The notes below the pieces were generated by a model that ran no database searches, was not told where the DNA came from, and saw only the letters and a list, made by a program, of their open reading frames with translations. Of a stretch of DNA of 64,000 bases, positions 42,125 to 50,454 are shown piece after piece. The stretch comes from JAMCTM01 sp023473545 (GTDB lineage: Bacteria; Patescibacteriota; Microgenomatia; Levybacterales; UBA12049). Within the stretch, counting starts at the first letter, position 1, and the number at the start of each line of letters is the position of its first letter. The stretch covers positions 1 through 64,000 of the forward strand of contig JAMCXO010000002.1 of assembly GCA_023473545.1 (NCBI GenBank). The letters are read 5' to 3'. The translations under genes and the position numbers were made by a program.

Positions 42125-43141
42125 TTATTGATTACCAATGTCTGCGGAACTACCCCTATAAACCTTAGGCGTAAACCAGTCGGGCGGAGGGTTTGTTGTA
42201 TTTTTTCTGTCAAAAGAATCCTTAACGGCTCTTACGGCCTGCTTCTTGGGCTCTGTGCCGGGAAATTCTCCGGGGAGCTGATCCTGGCCGGATCTGTCTT
42301 GACTTTGGCCAAACTGAACCTGGTTTTGGCTAAGTCTAACTTGATTTTGGACGGAAGGAGCAAGATTTTGTCTAAATTGAGGAAGCATGGCCTCCTCTTT
42401 TGCGTAAACTCTCTGCCTTACTGCTCCTTTGCGTATTAAAACCCCGGCCATCTCAAAGGCATCGCTACTTGTTGCCTGTTTCTGAAAATTATCTGTCGCG
42501 AAGGAGATACCCGAGAGTAAATTCTGGGCCGTATCTTGATCCAGATCCAAATTTAAATCCAAAATAAGCCTTGCGACCTGTTCGGAAACGGATGAGAACT
42601 GGGGTGAAACAAAGGTTATTTCCCCAAAACCCTGATTATCCGCTTTATTATCTATATTTATCAACGTTATATCCTTGAACTCTTCCGGATTAAAAAGGCT
42701 GCCAAGATCCGAAAGTCTGGAAGTGCCAACAACAAATATGAGCCTTGGATAGCTTCCCGATCGGGTATATTTTATACCATCCCTATTAAAAGAAAACCCC
42801 AGCTCTCCTCCTTTAACTACAATATTTAAATAACCATTATCTATGGTGTAGGAAACCTTGTCTATCTCGCCTTCTTTATACGGGAAAGAAACAATAAGAT
42901 CTCCTCCGTCTTTGCCTTCCAGGCTGGTCTTTAACTTATCTATTCCAACCAAAGAGGAAACCTGAACAATTGCCTCTTTCGGCGAAGCAATACTAACCTT
43001 TTTGCCGTAAGATCGAAGCGCGAGATACAAAGACAAGCCGGCGCCGAGAGAATCCAGATCGTAACCCGCGCCAACTAAAATACCAATCTCTTCGTTTTTT
43101 TCTATTTCTTCCCTTATTCTCTGAAAAATCATTCCGTCCAT
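42125..43141 (-). CDS. Degenerate DHH-family (NrnA-like) protein
   Basis: 338 residues in the infB operon position where nrnA usually lies. The fold text is there: IGILVGAGYDLDSLGAGLSL for the first motif, LINIDNKADNQGFG for the DHH motif and GISFATDNFQKQATSSDAFE for the third. But the catalytic His residues are missing (GAGYDLD instead of an H..PDGD type, DNK instead of DHH), so oligoribonuclease/pAp phosphatase activity is unlikely. The C-terminus has a Gln/Asn-rich repeat (QNQVRLSQNQVQFGQSQ). Start is 6 nt after the infB stop. Confidence 0.7.
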   Translation of the reverse strand: MDGMIFQRIREEIEKNEEIGILVGAGYDLDSLGAGLSLYLALRSYGKKVSIASPKEAIVQVSSLVGIDKLKTSLEGKDGGDLIVSFPYKEGEIDKVSYTIDNGYLNIVVKGGELGFSFNRDGIKYTRSGSYPRLIFVVGTSRLSDLGSLFNPEEFKDITLINIDNKADNQGFGEITFVSPQFSSVSEQVARLILDLNLDLDQDTAQNLLSGISFATDNFQKQATSSDAFEMAGVLIRKGAVRQRVYAKEEAMLPQFRQNLAPSVQNQVRLSQNQVQFGQSQDRSGQDQLPGEFPGTEPKKQAVRAVKDSFDRKNTTNPPPDWFTPKVYRGSSADIGNQ

Positions 43142-43147
43142 AAATTT

Positions 43148-44596
43148 CTATGCATGGGATATTAGCACATCACCTAGACTAAAGTCAAGAAAGGGCGACA
43201 GAAGTACCCCGCATTCTCCTCCTTTTTCCACCTTGGATACGATTTCTTTACCTTTTCTCACAGAAACCACATTGCTCTCTCCAATAATCTCTTCGCCTCT
43301 TACAAGTCTTACCTTATCTCCTTTTGCAATCCGTCCATCTCCAACCGAAATACCAAGCACGAAACTCTTGTCAAACGGAAATTTTGCCAGAACCTTAGAG
43401 ACCCCCAAGATCCTTTCCTCCTCCTGCAGCTTCTTTCCCTCAACAACGTCTTTTAACTCGTCTACTAATTCATAGATAACCGTATAATTTCTAATAAGCA
43501 CCTTTTCCTCAAGGGCAAATTTTCCAACTGCTTTTCTTAATCCGGCATTAAACCCGATAATAATCGCCCCCTGCCCTTTTGCCATCATTACGTCTTTCTC
43601 CGATATTTCACCTGTTTTCTCCTTAAGAATAAAAATCGAGGAAGGCAGTAGGGCGGTAATCGTCTCCAGGGAACCGATCGTATCTGCCGAGAGAATAATT
43701 TTTACCACTGCCTCCTCGGTTGATGCCGTAACCCTGGATTGATTTGTCTGCGGCTTATCCCCTAAAGATTCCGGGGTCTGCCCTTTTTTATAAACCAGGC
43801 TGCCGACTTTGATGACATCCTCAAACCCCAACACCTCGGCCGCCTCGCCTTGCCCAATTGTTTGTAAAAAAACGCCCCTTTCGTTTATTAATGCCTTAAC
43901 CCTGCCTTTAACCCCTTCGGCAATAATCTCATCTCTTAAAGATAATGTGCCTTTCTTTACGATAACCGTAGCCGCGGGGCCTTTTTTGGAATCAAGATAA
44001 GACTCTATGGCAACGCCTTGAAAATTTTCATCCGAAGCCAAGGAGTATTCTTTATGCATGTCAAAAACAAGAAGTATCAGATCCAAAAGCTCCTTTATAT
44101 GAAAATCTGTTTTGGCCGAAACCTCTATTGTCGGAATATTCCCTCCTAGTCCCTCAAGCACCACCCCGCTTTTGCTAAGCTGTTCTCTAACCATTCGAAT
44201 ATTTTTATTAGGCAGATCTATCTTTGTCAGAACAACAATAAACGGTATTTTATAATCAAGCAAAAGCTTGATGCTTTCTTTGGTTTGAGGCATTACTCCA
44301 TCTGCCGCGGAAACAACCAGTAAGGCTAGGTCGCAGACGTTCGCGCCTCTTGAACGCATAGCGGAGAATGCTTCATGCCCGGGTGTGTCTATAAAGGTAA
44401 TTTTTCTTTTAACGCCTTCGGAAACTATCTCGATGCCCGAGGCGCCTATTTTCTGGGTTATACCGGATACCTCCTTCTTAGCTATATCGGTGTTCCTTAT
44501 CGCATCAAGAAGGGTTGTTTTGCCGTGATCCACATGCCCCAAAACCGTAACTACAGGGGGAAAAAACGCAAGGTGTTTTTTATCCGAATTAATCAT
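43148..44596 (-). CDS. infB: Translation initiation factor IF-2, short form
   Basis: 482 residues starting almost at the GTPase domain: G1 VLGHVDHGKTTLLDAI, G3 FIDTPGHEAFSAMR, G4 VLTKIDL. Domains II to IV follow to the usual end (ECGVLLSPFLDFSLGDVLI). The long N-terminal region of E. coli IF-2 (about 390 residues) is absent, as in mitochondrial and many reduced bacterial IF-2s. It delivers initiator tRNA to the 30S subunit. It follows nusA by 43 nt. Confidence 0.96.
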   Translation of the reverse strand: MINSDKKHLAFFPPVVTVLGHVDHGKTTLLDAIRNTDIAKKEVSGITQKIGASGIEIVSEGVKRKITFIDTPGHEAFSAMRSRGANVCDLALLVVSAADGVMPQTKESIKLLLDYKIPFIVVLTKIDLPNKNIRMVREQLSKSGVVLEGLGGNIPTIEVSAKTDFHIKELLDLILLVFDMHKEYSLASDENFQGVAIESYLDSKKGPAATVIVKKGTLSLRDEIIAEGVKGRVKALINERGVFLQTIGQGEAAEVLGFEDVIKVGSLVYKKGQTPESLGDKPQTNQSRVTASTEEAVVKIILSADTIGSLETITALLPSSIFILKEKTGEISEKDVMMAKGQGAIIIGFNAGLRKAVGKFALEEKVLIRNYTVIYELVDELKDVVEGKKLQEEERILGVSKVLAKFPFDKSFVLGISVGDGRIAKGDKVRLVRGEEIIGESNVVSVRKGKEIVSKVEKGGECGVLLSPFLDFSLGDVLISHA

Positions 44597-44639
44597 AATA
44601 GACCTTAGGGGAAGGGGAAACTTTTAAAAAATATTTTAT

Positions 44640-45686
44640 TTACCTACCGTCTTCCTCTTTTATATCTCCCTCTTGTGATTTCGCAGTTTCCGCCTGTTGT
44701 TCTTCTTTTTCTTTAATTTTCTCGGGCTTCTCTTCTGTTTCTTCCTCTTCCATTTCTATTCTGTAACCTGTAAGCCTTGACGCCAAACGCACATTTTGCC
44801 CGTCTTTGCCAATCGCCAGGGACAGTTCATCTTTTGGAACGGCTACGATAGCAATTTTGTTTTCCTCATCTATTTTTATGCTTGTATTCTTGGCCGGTGA
44901 AAGGGCTTGGGCAATATAGCCTTTAATGTCTTCCTGCCATTGAATAATATCTACCTTTTCCAATCCTCCAAGCTCAGCGATAATAGACTGAACCCTTACC
45001 CCTTTTTGACCAACGCAGCTTCCCACCGGATCTATGCCCGGCTGATTCGAATATACCGCCACCTTTGTCCTGTTGCCGGGCTCCCTGGCTATTGTTTTTA
45101 TTAACACGTTTCCTTGGGCAATTTCCGGAACCTCCCGCTTAAATAATCCCTCAAGCAAACCGTTATGTGATCTTGAAACGATAATTTCTTCGCCTTTTAG
45201 ACCTTTTCTAATTTCCGAAACATAGACCGATAACCTCTGATTCAGATGATATCTCTCGTTTGGGATTTGCTCGGACGCAGGCATTATCCCCTCGGCCTTA
45301 CCGATGTCAAAGATTACGTTGGGCCCGGCAAATCTAAGAACCATTCCGCTCACAACAGTTCCAACCTTAGTTTTGTAATCGCTTAATATTGCCTCTTTTT
45401 CTCTTTCTCTTATTTTTTGAAGAATAACCTGCTTGGCTGTTTGGGCGGCGATTCTGCCAAATCCCGGAGGCGTTACATCCTTATCCCCGCAAAATATACG
45501 GGCTTCTCCTGTATTTTTATTTAAAGTTGCCCTATAATCTTCTATTTCTATTCCCGGATGGTCCTTCCTGTAAGCCGCAAGAATGGCATTCTCGACTGCT
45601 TCAATAACAACGGAGGCGTCTATCCCTCTTTCTGTTACCACCTGGTTCAAGGCTAGGACGAATTCACTTCTTTGTATTGCCGGCAT
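44640..45686 (-). CDS. nusA: Transcription factor NusA
   Basis: 348 residues. The N-terminal RNA-polymerase-binding domain is followed by S1 (GTVVSGMVLRFAGPNVIFDI) and two KH domains (DPVGSCVGQKGVRVQSIIAE, SLAIGKDGQNVRLASRLTGY). An acidic Glu/Lys tail ends the protein; the C-terminal acidic repeats of E. coli NusA are lacking. Regulates pausing, termination and antitermination. Head of nusA-infB-nrnA-like, with its own promoter. Confidence 0.96.
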   Translation of the reverse strand: MPAIQRSEFVLALNQVVTERGIDASVVIEAVENAILAAYRKDHPGIEIEDYRATLNKNTGEARIFCGDKDVTPPGFGRIAAQTAKQVILQKIREREKEAILSDYKTKVGTVVSGMVLRFAGPNVIFDIGKAEGIMPASEQIPNERYHLNQRLSVYVSEIRKGLKGEEIIVSRSHNGLLEGLFKREVPEIAQGNVLIKTIAREPGNRTKVAVYSNQPGIDPVGSCVGQKGVRVQSIIAELGGLEKVDIIQWQEDIKGYIAQALSPAKNTSIKIDEENKIAIVAVPKDELSLAIGKDGQNVRLASRLTGYRIEMEEEETEEKPEKIKEKEEQQAETAKSQEGDIKEEDGR

Positions 45687-45695
45687 AGTTTTGTA

Positions 45696-45704
45696 AGTAT
45701 ATCA
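45696..45704 (-). promoter_or_regulatory. nusA extended -10 promoter
   Basis: On the minus strand TGA plus TATACT (45696-45701), ending 9 nt before the nusA ATG; a leader of 2-3 nt is predicted. Confidence 0.5.
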
Positions 45705-45738
45705 AATCAGGCCATGGCCTTCAAGCGGCGGATAGAAA

Positions 45739-46866
45739 TTAGCGGATCAGCTTAGCCGAGGAGGTGGCAGTAATGCCTTCTGGCGTAACCAAGCAGTGGC
45801 TGTATTTTATCTCACAGCCAACATATTTTTGAATCTCCGAAAAATTCCCATTTCCCTTCCTTGGAATAAGCACCCATTCCCAGTCATATTTTTCCCCTGT
45901 CGGCGGATTTATCAAAAGTCCGAGCCGTCCGGTTGCGCTATCTCCATAGTCCAATACACTGGTTTTAATTTGAGCATTCTTCATCTTTTCGGCAAGTCTT
46001 ATAAAATCATCAAATTCGCTTTCTTTGATGTCCGTATCTATACTGTTTTTAAGCGTATTATATAGTCCGATTATCTTGGCCGGGTTTAGAAGTGTCTGGG
46101 CAGAAAAGATTTTGTCTCTAAAGGCCTTAATTACCTTTTCCTGTCTTTTCGATCGGGCAAAATCCGTTCCTTCGGGTCCCAGGGCGTGCCGGGAACGCAC
46201 AAACTCCAAAGCCTGTTCCCCGTTCATGTGCTGGAGGCCTTTGTTAAAATGAATATGCATATAGCGGCAGGGAAACATTTGCAGGTTCGAAAGCGTAGCA
46301 GATAGGCTGGCCATTGCCTTAATTTCTTCCGGCGTACGGCCGCAAGAATCGTTCTTCTTGCCCTTTATTGGATACGCATAGTCATCAAAAGATCTGTCAA
46401 CAGAAATATCAAGTCCTCCTACCAAATCCACCGCCTTTACAAATCCGTTAAAATCTACGCGAAGACCATAATCTATGGGCTGATTTAAAATCCTGCTAAC
46501 GGTTGCCTCCGCCAATAAAAGTCCTTTATGTTTGTTATTATTTTGCCCCAGGGCGTATGCCGTATTAATTTTACCCTTTAAATCCGGCACCCAAAGATCC
46601 CTGGGTATGGATATAATGTTAACCTTATTTGTTTTTTGATCTATACTCATAAAGATAATGGTGTCTGTGAGGTTTGGCCCGTCGTGACTGCCGCCGCCCG
46701 TACCAAGCAAAAGCAAATTTATATGATCGTCGTTTTTTTTAAGTGCTATGTTATTAGTAAACATAAACTGCCATAAGAAAGGCAGATTTTTATTGATAAA
46801 AAAAGCCGCCAGCCCAAGCAAGGCAATAAATACCAACGCAATATAAAATAATATTTTCTTATTCAT
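45739..46866 (-). CDS. LytR-CpsA-Psr (LCP) family protein
   Basis: 375 residues. A signal anchor (FYIALVFIALLGLAAFFI) leads to the LCP core: LLLLGTGGGSHDGPNLTDTI, VNIISIPRDLWVPD, HINGEQ-like HMNGEQALEFVRSRHA. LCP proteins attach polymers such as teichoic acids or capsule to peptidoglycan. It lies 4 nt after tpiA and upstream of nusA. With sortase and FemAB it points to a Gram-positive-like wall. Confidence 0.92.
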   Translation of the reverse strand: MNKKILFYIALVFIALLGLAAFFINKNLPFLWQFMFTNNIALKKNDDHINLLLLGTGGGSHDGPNLTDTIIFMSIDQKTNKVNIISIPRDLWVPDLKGKINTAYALGQNNNKHKGLLLAEATVSRILNQPIDYGLRVDFNGFVKAVDLVGGLDISVDRSFDDYAYPIKGKKNDSCGRTPEEIKAMASLSATLSNLQMFPCRYMHIHFNKGLQHMNGEQALEFVRSRHALGPEGTDFARSKRQEKVIKAFRDKIFSAQTLLNPAKIIGLYNTLKNSIDTDIKESEFDDFIRLAEKMKNAQIKTSVLDYGDSATGRLGLLINPPTGEKYDWEWVLIPRKGNGNFSEIQKYVGCEIKYSHCLVTPEGITATSSAKLIR

Positions 46867-46870
46867 TTTT

Positions 46871-47545
46871 CTATGAAGATTTTACGATTGCGGCAAATTC
46901 TAAAGGATCAAGACTTCCGCCCCCCACCAAAACCCCATCAATGTGTTCTTGGCTTGTAAAGCCGTGAATGTTCCCCGCGCTCACGCTCCCGCCGTATAAA
47001 ACGGGCACGCCGCCGAGTTTGCTTTTGATTTCTCCCGCCATTTTTTCCGCGTTTTCAGGAGTATCAGCAACACCGGAACCGATAGCAAATAAGGGCTCAT
47101 AGGCAATGATGTAATTTTTAATTTTTAATTTTAAATTTTTGACTTGCTCTAAATTAGATATACAAATTATGGGAATTAAATCATGCCTTATGGACTGCTC
47201 AATTTTTTTTAAAATCATGTTCTCTTCTTCTCCAAAATATCTTCTTCTTTCCGAATGCCCGATGATGACATAATCAGCAAACTCCTTAATCTGTCTTCCA
47301 CTTACCTCTCCCGTATAAGCCCCTTCCTCAAAAGGCGAAATATCCTGAGCGCCTAATTTGATTAATGATTTATAATTAATGATTAATGATTTAAGAATAG
47401 GCAGCAGGATAAAAGGCGGACAAACAATGATTTTCCTCTTGTCTCTTGTCTCTTGCCTGATGCCTGATACTTTCCGAAGCCACTCTTTGGCCTCCGGTTC
47501 GGTCTTATTCGCTTTCCAGTTGGCCACAATAAATAAAGGTTTCAT
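46871..47545 (-). CDS. tpiA: Triosephosphate isomerase
   Basis: Interconverts dihydroxyacetone phosphate and glyceraldehyde 3-phosphate. NWKANK, VIIGHSERRRYFGEE with the catalytic His, IIAYEPLFAIGSG with the catalytic Glu, and VLYGGSVSAGNI are present. At 224 residues it is shorter than typical TIM (about 250), although three heptanucleotide arrays (47112-47139, 47357-47391, 47436-47470) have added loops outside the active site. It has its own -10 box. Confidence 0.95.
   Translation of the reverse strand: MKPLFIVANWKANKTEPEAKEWLRKVSGIRQETRDKRKIIVCPPFILLPILKSLIINYKSLIKLGAQDISPFEEGAYTGEVSGRQIKEFADYVIIGHSERRRYFGEEENMILKKIEQSIRHDLIPIICISNLEQVKNLKLKIKNYIIAYEPLFAIGSGVADTPENAEKMAGEIKSKLGGVPVLYGGSVSAGNIHGFTSQEHIDGVLVGGGSLDPLEFAAIVKSS
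47112..47139. repeat. heptanucleotide array 1 in tpiA
   Basis: TAATTTT three times then AAATTTT, 28 nt. Encodes KNLKLKIKNY on the coding strand just before the IIAYEP motif. Confidence 0.75.
47357..47391. repeat. heptanucleotide array 2 in tpiA
   Basis: Five units: TTTGATT, AATGATT, TATAATT, AATGATT, AATGATT. Encodes a LKSLIINYKSLIK-type segment. Confidence 0.7.
47436..47470. repeat. heptanucleotide array 3 in tpiA
   Basis: Five units: CTCTTGT twice, CTCTTGC, CTGATGC, CTGATAC. Encodes SGIRQETRDKRK between helix 1 and strand 2. Confidence 0.7.
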
Positions 47546-47553
47546 ATGGTAAA

Positions 47554-47559
47554 ATTATA
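47554..47559 (-). promoter_or_regulatory. tpiA -10 box
   Basis: Perfect TATAAT on the minus strand ending 8 nt before the tpiA ATG; near-leaderless. It shares the 36-nt gap with the divergent uvrD start. Confidence 0.5.
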
Positions 47560-47581
47560 AACAGTCTATTCATTATACGCT

Positions 47582-49471
47582 ATGGACAATAATTTTCTCA
47601 ATGAGCTGAATAAGGAACAAAAGAAAGCGGTTGAGCAAACCGATGGGCCAATGATAATTTTGGCCGGTGCAGGATCCGGCAAAACCAGGGTTATTACCTA
47701 TAAGGTGATTTTTCTTATTAAACAAGGGGTTGCGGCGCAAAATATCCTCTGTGTTACTTTCACCAATAAAGCCGCCAATGAAATGAAAGAGCGAATCCAA
47801 AAACTTCTCACTACGAACGAGAAACGACCAACGGCTAAAGACCAGCCGCTCATTACCACCTTCCACTCCCTCTCTGCCAAAATCTTAAGAATTGAAGGAG
47901 AGGCAATCGGCATTCCCCAAGGCTTTATCATTTATGATGAGAATGACCAGCTCGATGCGGTAAAAGAAGCAATGAAAAACCTTAATCTTTCCGCTAAGAA
48001 TTACAAGCCTTCTTCCGTTCTGTTTTCAATCTCAAGCGCCAAAAACGAGCTTTTAACGCCTCCTGACTACAAAAATTTGGCCCGGGGCCATTTTCAGGAA
48101 GTTGTCGCAAGTATCTATTTTGTCTATCAAAAAATCTTAAAAGAAAACGGTGCTTTGGATTTTGACGATTTACTGATGAAAACCATTGAACTTTTTGAAA
48201 AAGAGCCGCCGGTGTTGGCAAAATATCAAAACCGCTTTCGCTATATCTTGGTTGATGAATATCAGGATACCAACCGAGCCCAGTATATTCTGACAAAAAT
48301 GCTCTGCCTCAAATGGCAAAATATCTGTGTGGTAGGCGATTTTTCCCAAAGCATCTACTCATGGCGCGGGGCGGATTTTACCAATTTAACTAAATTTAGA
48401 CGGGATTTCAAAGAAGTGAAAATTTTTGAACTCCCCCAAAACTACCGCTCCACCCAAAAAATTCTGGACGCGGCCACCTCGGTTATTTCTCATAATACCA
48501 CCCATCCGATCCTGACGCTTTGGACAGAAAATCCCCACGGAGAAAATATTACTGTTTATGAGGCAAGGAATGAGCAAAACGAAGGAGAATTTATTGTCAA
48601 TCAAATTTTAAACTTTAAGTTTCAGTCCGCCAACCGGCAAACAGACTTCAAATATTGCGACACTGCTGTTCTTTACAGAACTAACGCCCAGTCACGGGTC
48701 ATCGAGGAGATTTTTTTACATAGCGGCATCCCCTATGTCTTAATCGGGGGCACCAGATTCTATGAGAGGCGCGAGATAAAAGATGTCCTAGCCTACCTGC
48801 GCCTTTTAGCCAACCCCAAAGACATGATTTCCTACAAAAGAATTGAAAAACTGGGCAAGGGAAGAATGGGAAAATTTCTCAGCTACCAAGAGCACTTAAA
48901 TAATACATATCATTTAGACAAAACAGCTAATCTGCCTCCTACCATCACGTTATTAGATGGCGTTCTAAAGACAACCGACTATCTTTCTCTTTACGACGCA
49001 AGGGACGAAGAAGACAAACAACGCCTCGAAAATATTAAGGAACTGCGCTCGGTGGCGGTAGAATTTCCCGGCCTAATCGCTTTTTTGGAGAATGTCTCTC
49101 TGGTCGAACAGGAATACCTGCCTGATCATCCGCTTCGAAACGGAGAGAAAAAAGACGCGGTAGTACTTATGACCCTCCACGCGGCAAAGGGACTTGAGTT
49201 CAAAATAGTTTTCATGGTTGGCATGGAAGAGGGGCTTTTTCCCCATTCCAGAAGTCTAATGGATAAGAATGAATTGGAAGAAGAGAGAAGGCTTTGCTAT
49301 GTTGGCATAACAAGGGCCAGGGAAAGGCTTTTCTTAAGTTATGCCCGAAGGCGCTTATTTTTTGGACAGAAAACCGCGAATGTGGTTTCAAGATTTATCT
49401 TTGAGCTGCCGGAGGATGTTCTCAAGAAAAATCTTAAATCTCAAAATCAGAATGATCTTAAGTATCTATGA
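47582..49471 (+). CDS. uvrD: UvrD/PcrA-type DNA helicase
   Basis: SF1A 3'-5' helicase for repair and replication restart, 629 residues. Motif Ia region: LNKEQKKAVEQTDGPMIILA then Walker A GAGSGKTRVITYK. Walker B is ILVDEYQDTNRAQY, motif III VVGDFSQSIYSWRGAD, motif IV QNYRSTQKIL, and motif V/VI VVLMTLHAAKGLEF and YVGITRARERL. Shorter than E. coli UvrD (720), lacking most of the C-terminal tail. A short 7-nt-period stretch (48603-48623) encodes NFKFQ in a variable loop. The femAB-like start overlaps its end. Confidence 0.95.
   Translation: MDNNFLNELNKEQKKAVEQTDGPMIILAGAGSGKTRVITYKVIFLIKQGVAAQNILCVTFTNKAANEMKERIQKLLTTNEKRPTAKDQPLITTFHSLSAKILRIEGEAIGIPQGFIIYDENDQLDAVKEAMKNLNLSAKNYKPSSVLFSISSAKNELLTPPDYKNLARGHFQEVVASIYFVYQKILKENGALDFDDLLMKTIELFEKEPPVLAKYQNRFRYILVDEYQDTNRAQYILTKMLCLKWQNICVVGDFSQSIYSWRGADFTNLTKFRRDFKEVKIFELPQNYRSTQKILDAATSVISHNTTHPILTLWTENPHGENITVYEARNEQNEGEFIVNQILNFKFQSANRQTDFKYCDTAVLYRTNAQSRVIEEIFLHSGIPYVLIGGTRFYERREIKDVLAYLRLLANPKDMISYKRIEKLGKGRMGKFLSYQEHLNNTYHLDKTANLPPTITLLDGVLKTTDYLSLYDARDEEDKQRLENIKELRSVAVEFPGLIAFLENVSLVEQEYLPDHPLRNGEKKDAVVLMTLHAAKGLEFKIVFMVGMEEGLFPHSRSLMDKNELEEERRLCYVGITRARERLFLSYARRRLFFGQKTANVVSRFIFELPEDVLKKNLKSQNQNDLKYL
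48603..48623. repeat. short heptanucleotide stretch in uvrD
   Basis: Three units: AAATTTT, AAACTTT, AAGTTTC. Weak alone, but the same period and product (NFKFQ) as the array in the next gene. Confidence 0.4.
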
Positions 49472-50454
49472 ATAACGGCAATAATGAATACGCAGGGCAT
49501 CCTTTGCAGAGTCTTGAGTGGGGAAAATTCAGACAAAAAACAAAGGTAAAGGTTATTCGCCAAAACGGCTGGCAGATTACGATTCACAAAATCCCTCACA
49601 CTCCTTGGGCAATAGGCTATTTTCCTAAGGGTCCCCCCCCGGATAAAGAAATGCTCAAACATCTTATACGAATTGGCAAAGATAATCATTGTATTTTTAT
49701 TCAGCTGGAACCAAACGCGCAAAAAATTTCAAATTTCAAATTTCAAATTTCAAATTTAGGATTACGTCCTTCCTTCCACCCTTTATTTACCAAATATACT
49801 TTTATTCTTGATTTAACAAAATCCGAAGAGGAATTATTGAAAAACATGCATCCTAAAACCCGGTACAACATTAAGATTGCCCAAAAGCACGCTGTGACAA
49901 TCGTTGAGGATAATTCGGATAAGGCCTTTGAAGAATATCTAAAACTGACTAAGGAAACAACAAAACGGCAAGGTTTTTTTGCCCATGATGAAAAATATCA
50001 CCGGCTGATGTGGGAAACCTTAAAAAGCCAAAAGCCAGACGAAAATAAGCTAACCGCACATTTACTGTTAGCAAAATTCCGCCCTCCGAAATCTGGAATA
50101 CGAGATCTGACCCTTGCCGCCTGGATTCTCTTTGTTTACGGCGGCACCCTTTACTATCCTTACGGGGCGTCTTCCGATCAATATCGAAACGTGATGGCTT
50201 CAAGTCTAATGATGTGGGAGGCAATCAGATTCGGCAAGAAACTGGGTCTTAAAAAATTTGATATGTGGGGATCTCTTGGCCCAAATCCTAATAAGGAAGA
50301 TCCATGGTATGGATTCCATCGGTTTAAGCAAGGTTATAAAGCAGAATTGGTCGAATTCGTCGGCAGCTTCGATTTGGTTATCAACCCTTTGCTCTATGTA
50401 ATTCTTAGGATAACAGATCGTTTGCGTTGGTTTTTGCTCCGATTTATAAGATGA
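49468..50454 (+). CDS. FemAB-like aminoacyltransferase
   Basis: 328 residues of the GNAT-type FemA/FemX fold: PLQSLEWGKFRQKTKVKVIR at the start, KNMHPKTRYNIKIAQKHAV for the Fem motif, and YPYGASSDQYRNVMASSLMM plus FDMWGSLGPN near the end. These enzymes add amino acids from aminoacyl-tRNA to the peptidoglycan stem peptide. It overlaps uvrD by 4 nt and the next gene by 4 nt (ATGA). A heptanucleotide array (49724-49758) inserts KISNFKFQISN before the TKYTFILDL strand. Confidence 0.85.
   Translation: MNNGNNEYAGHPLQSLEWGKFRQKTKVKVIRQNGWQITIHKIPHTPWAIGYFPKGPPPDKEMLKHLIRIGKDNHCIFIQLEPNAQKISNFKFQISNLGLRPSFHPLFTKYTFILDLTKSEEELLKNMHPKTRYNIKIAQKHAVTIVEDNSDKAFEEYLKLTKETTKRQGFFAHDEKYHRLMWETLKSQKPDENKLTAHLLLAKFRPPKSGIRDLTLAAWILFVYGGTLYYPYGASSDQYRNVMASSLMMWEAIRFGKKLGLKKFDMWGSLGPNPNKEDPWYGFHRFKQGYKAELVEFVGSFDLVINPLLYVILRITDRLRWFLLRFIR
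49724..49758. repeat. heptanucleotide array in femAB-like gene
   Basis: AAATTTC four times without error, then AAATTTA, 35 nt. One of the two most perfect arrays in the window. Confidence 0.85.

Noticed and set aside
47582..49471. Many open frames on the strand opposite rpoBC, ftsK, pnp, uvrD and hsdM
   Set aside because: They lie within longer genes with clear family motifs and show no motifs of their own.
14785..50454. Recoded UGA codon, as in some other CPR lineages
   Set aside because: Genes end correctly at TGA (crp-like gene at 14785-14787, femAB-like at 50452-50454), and no conserved frame needs UGA read as Gly.
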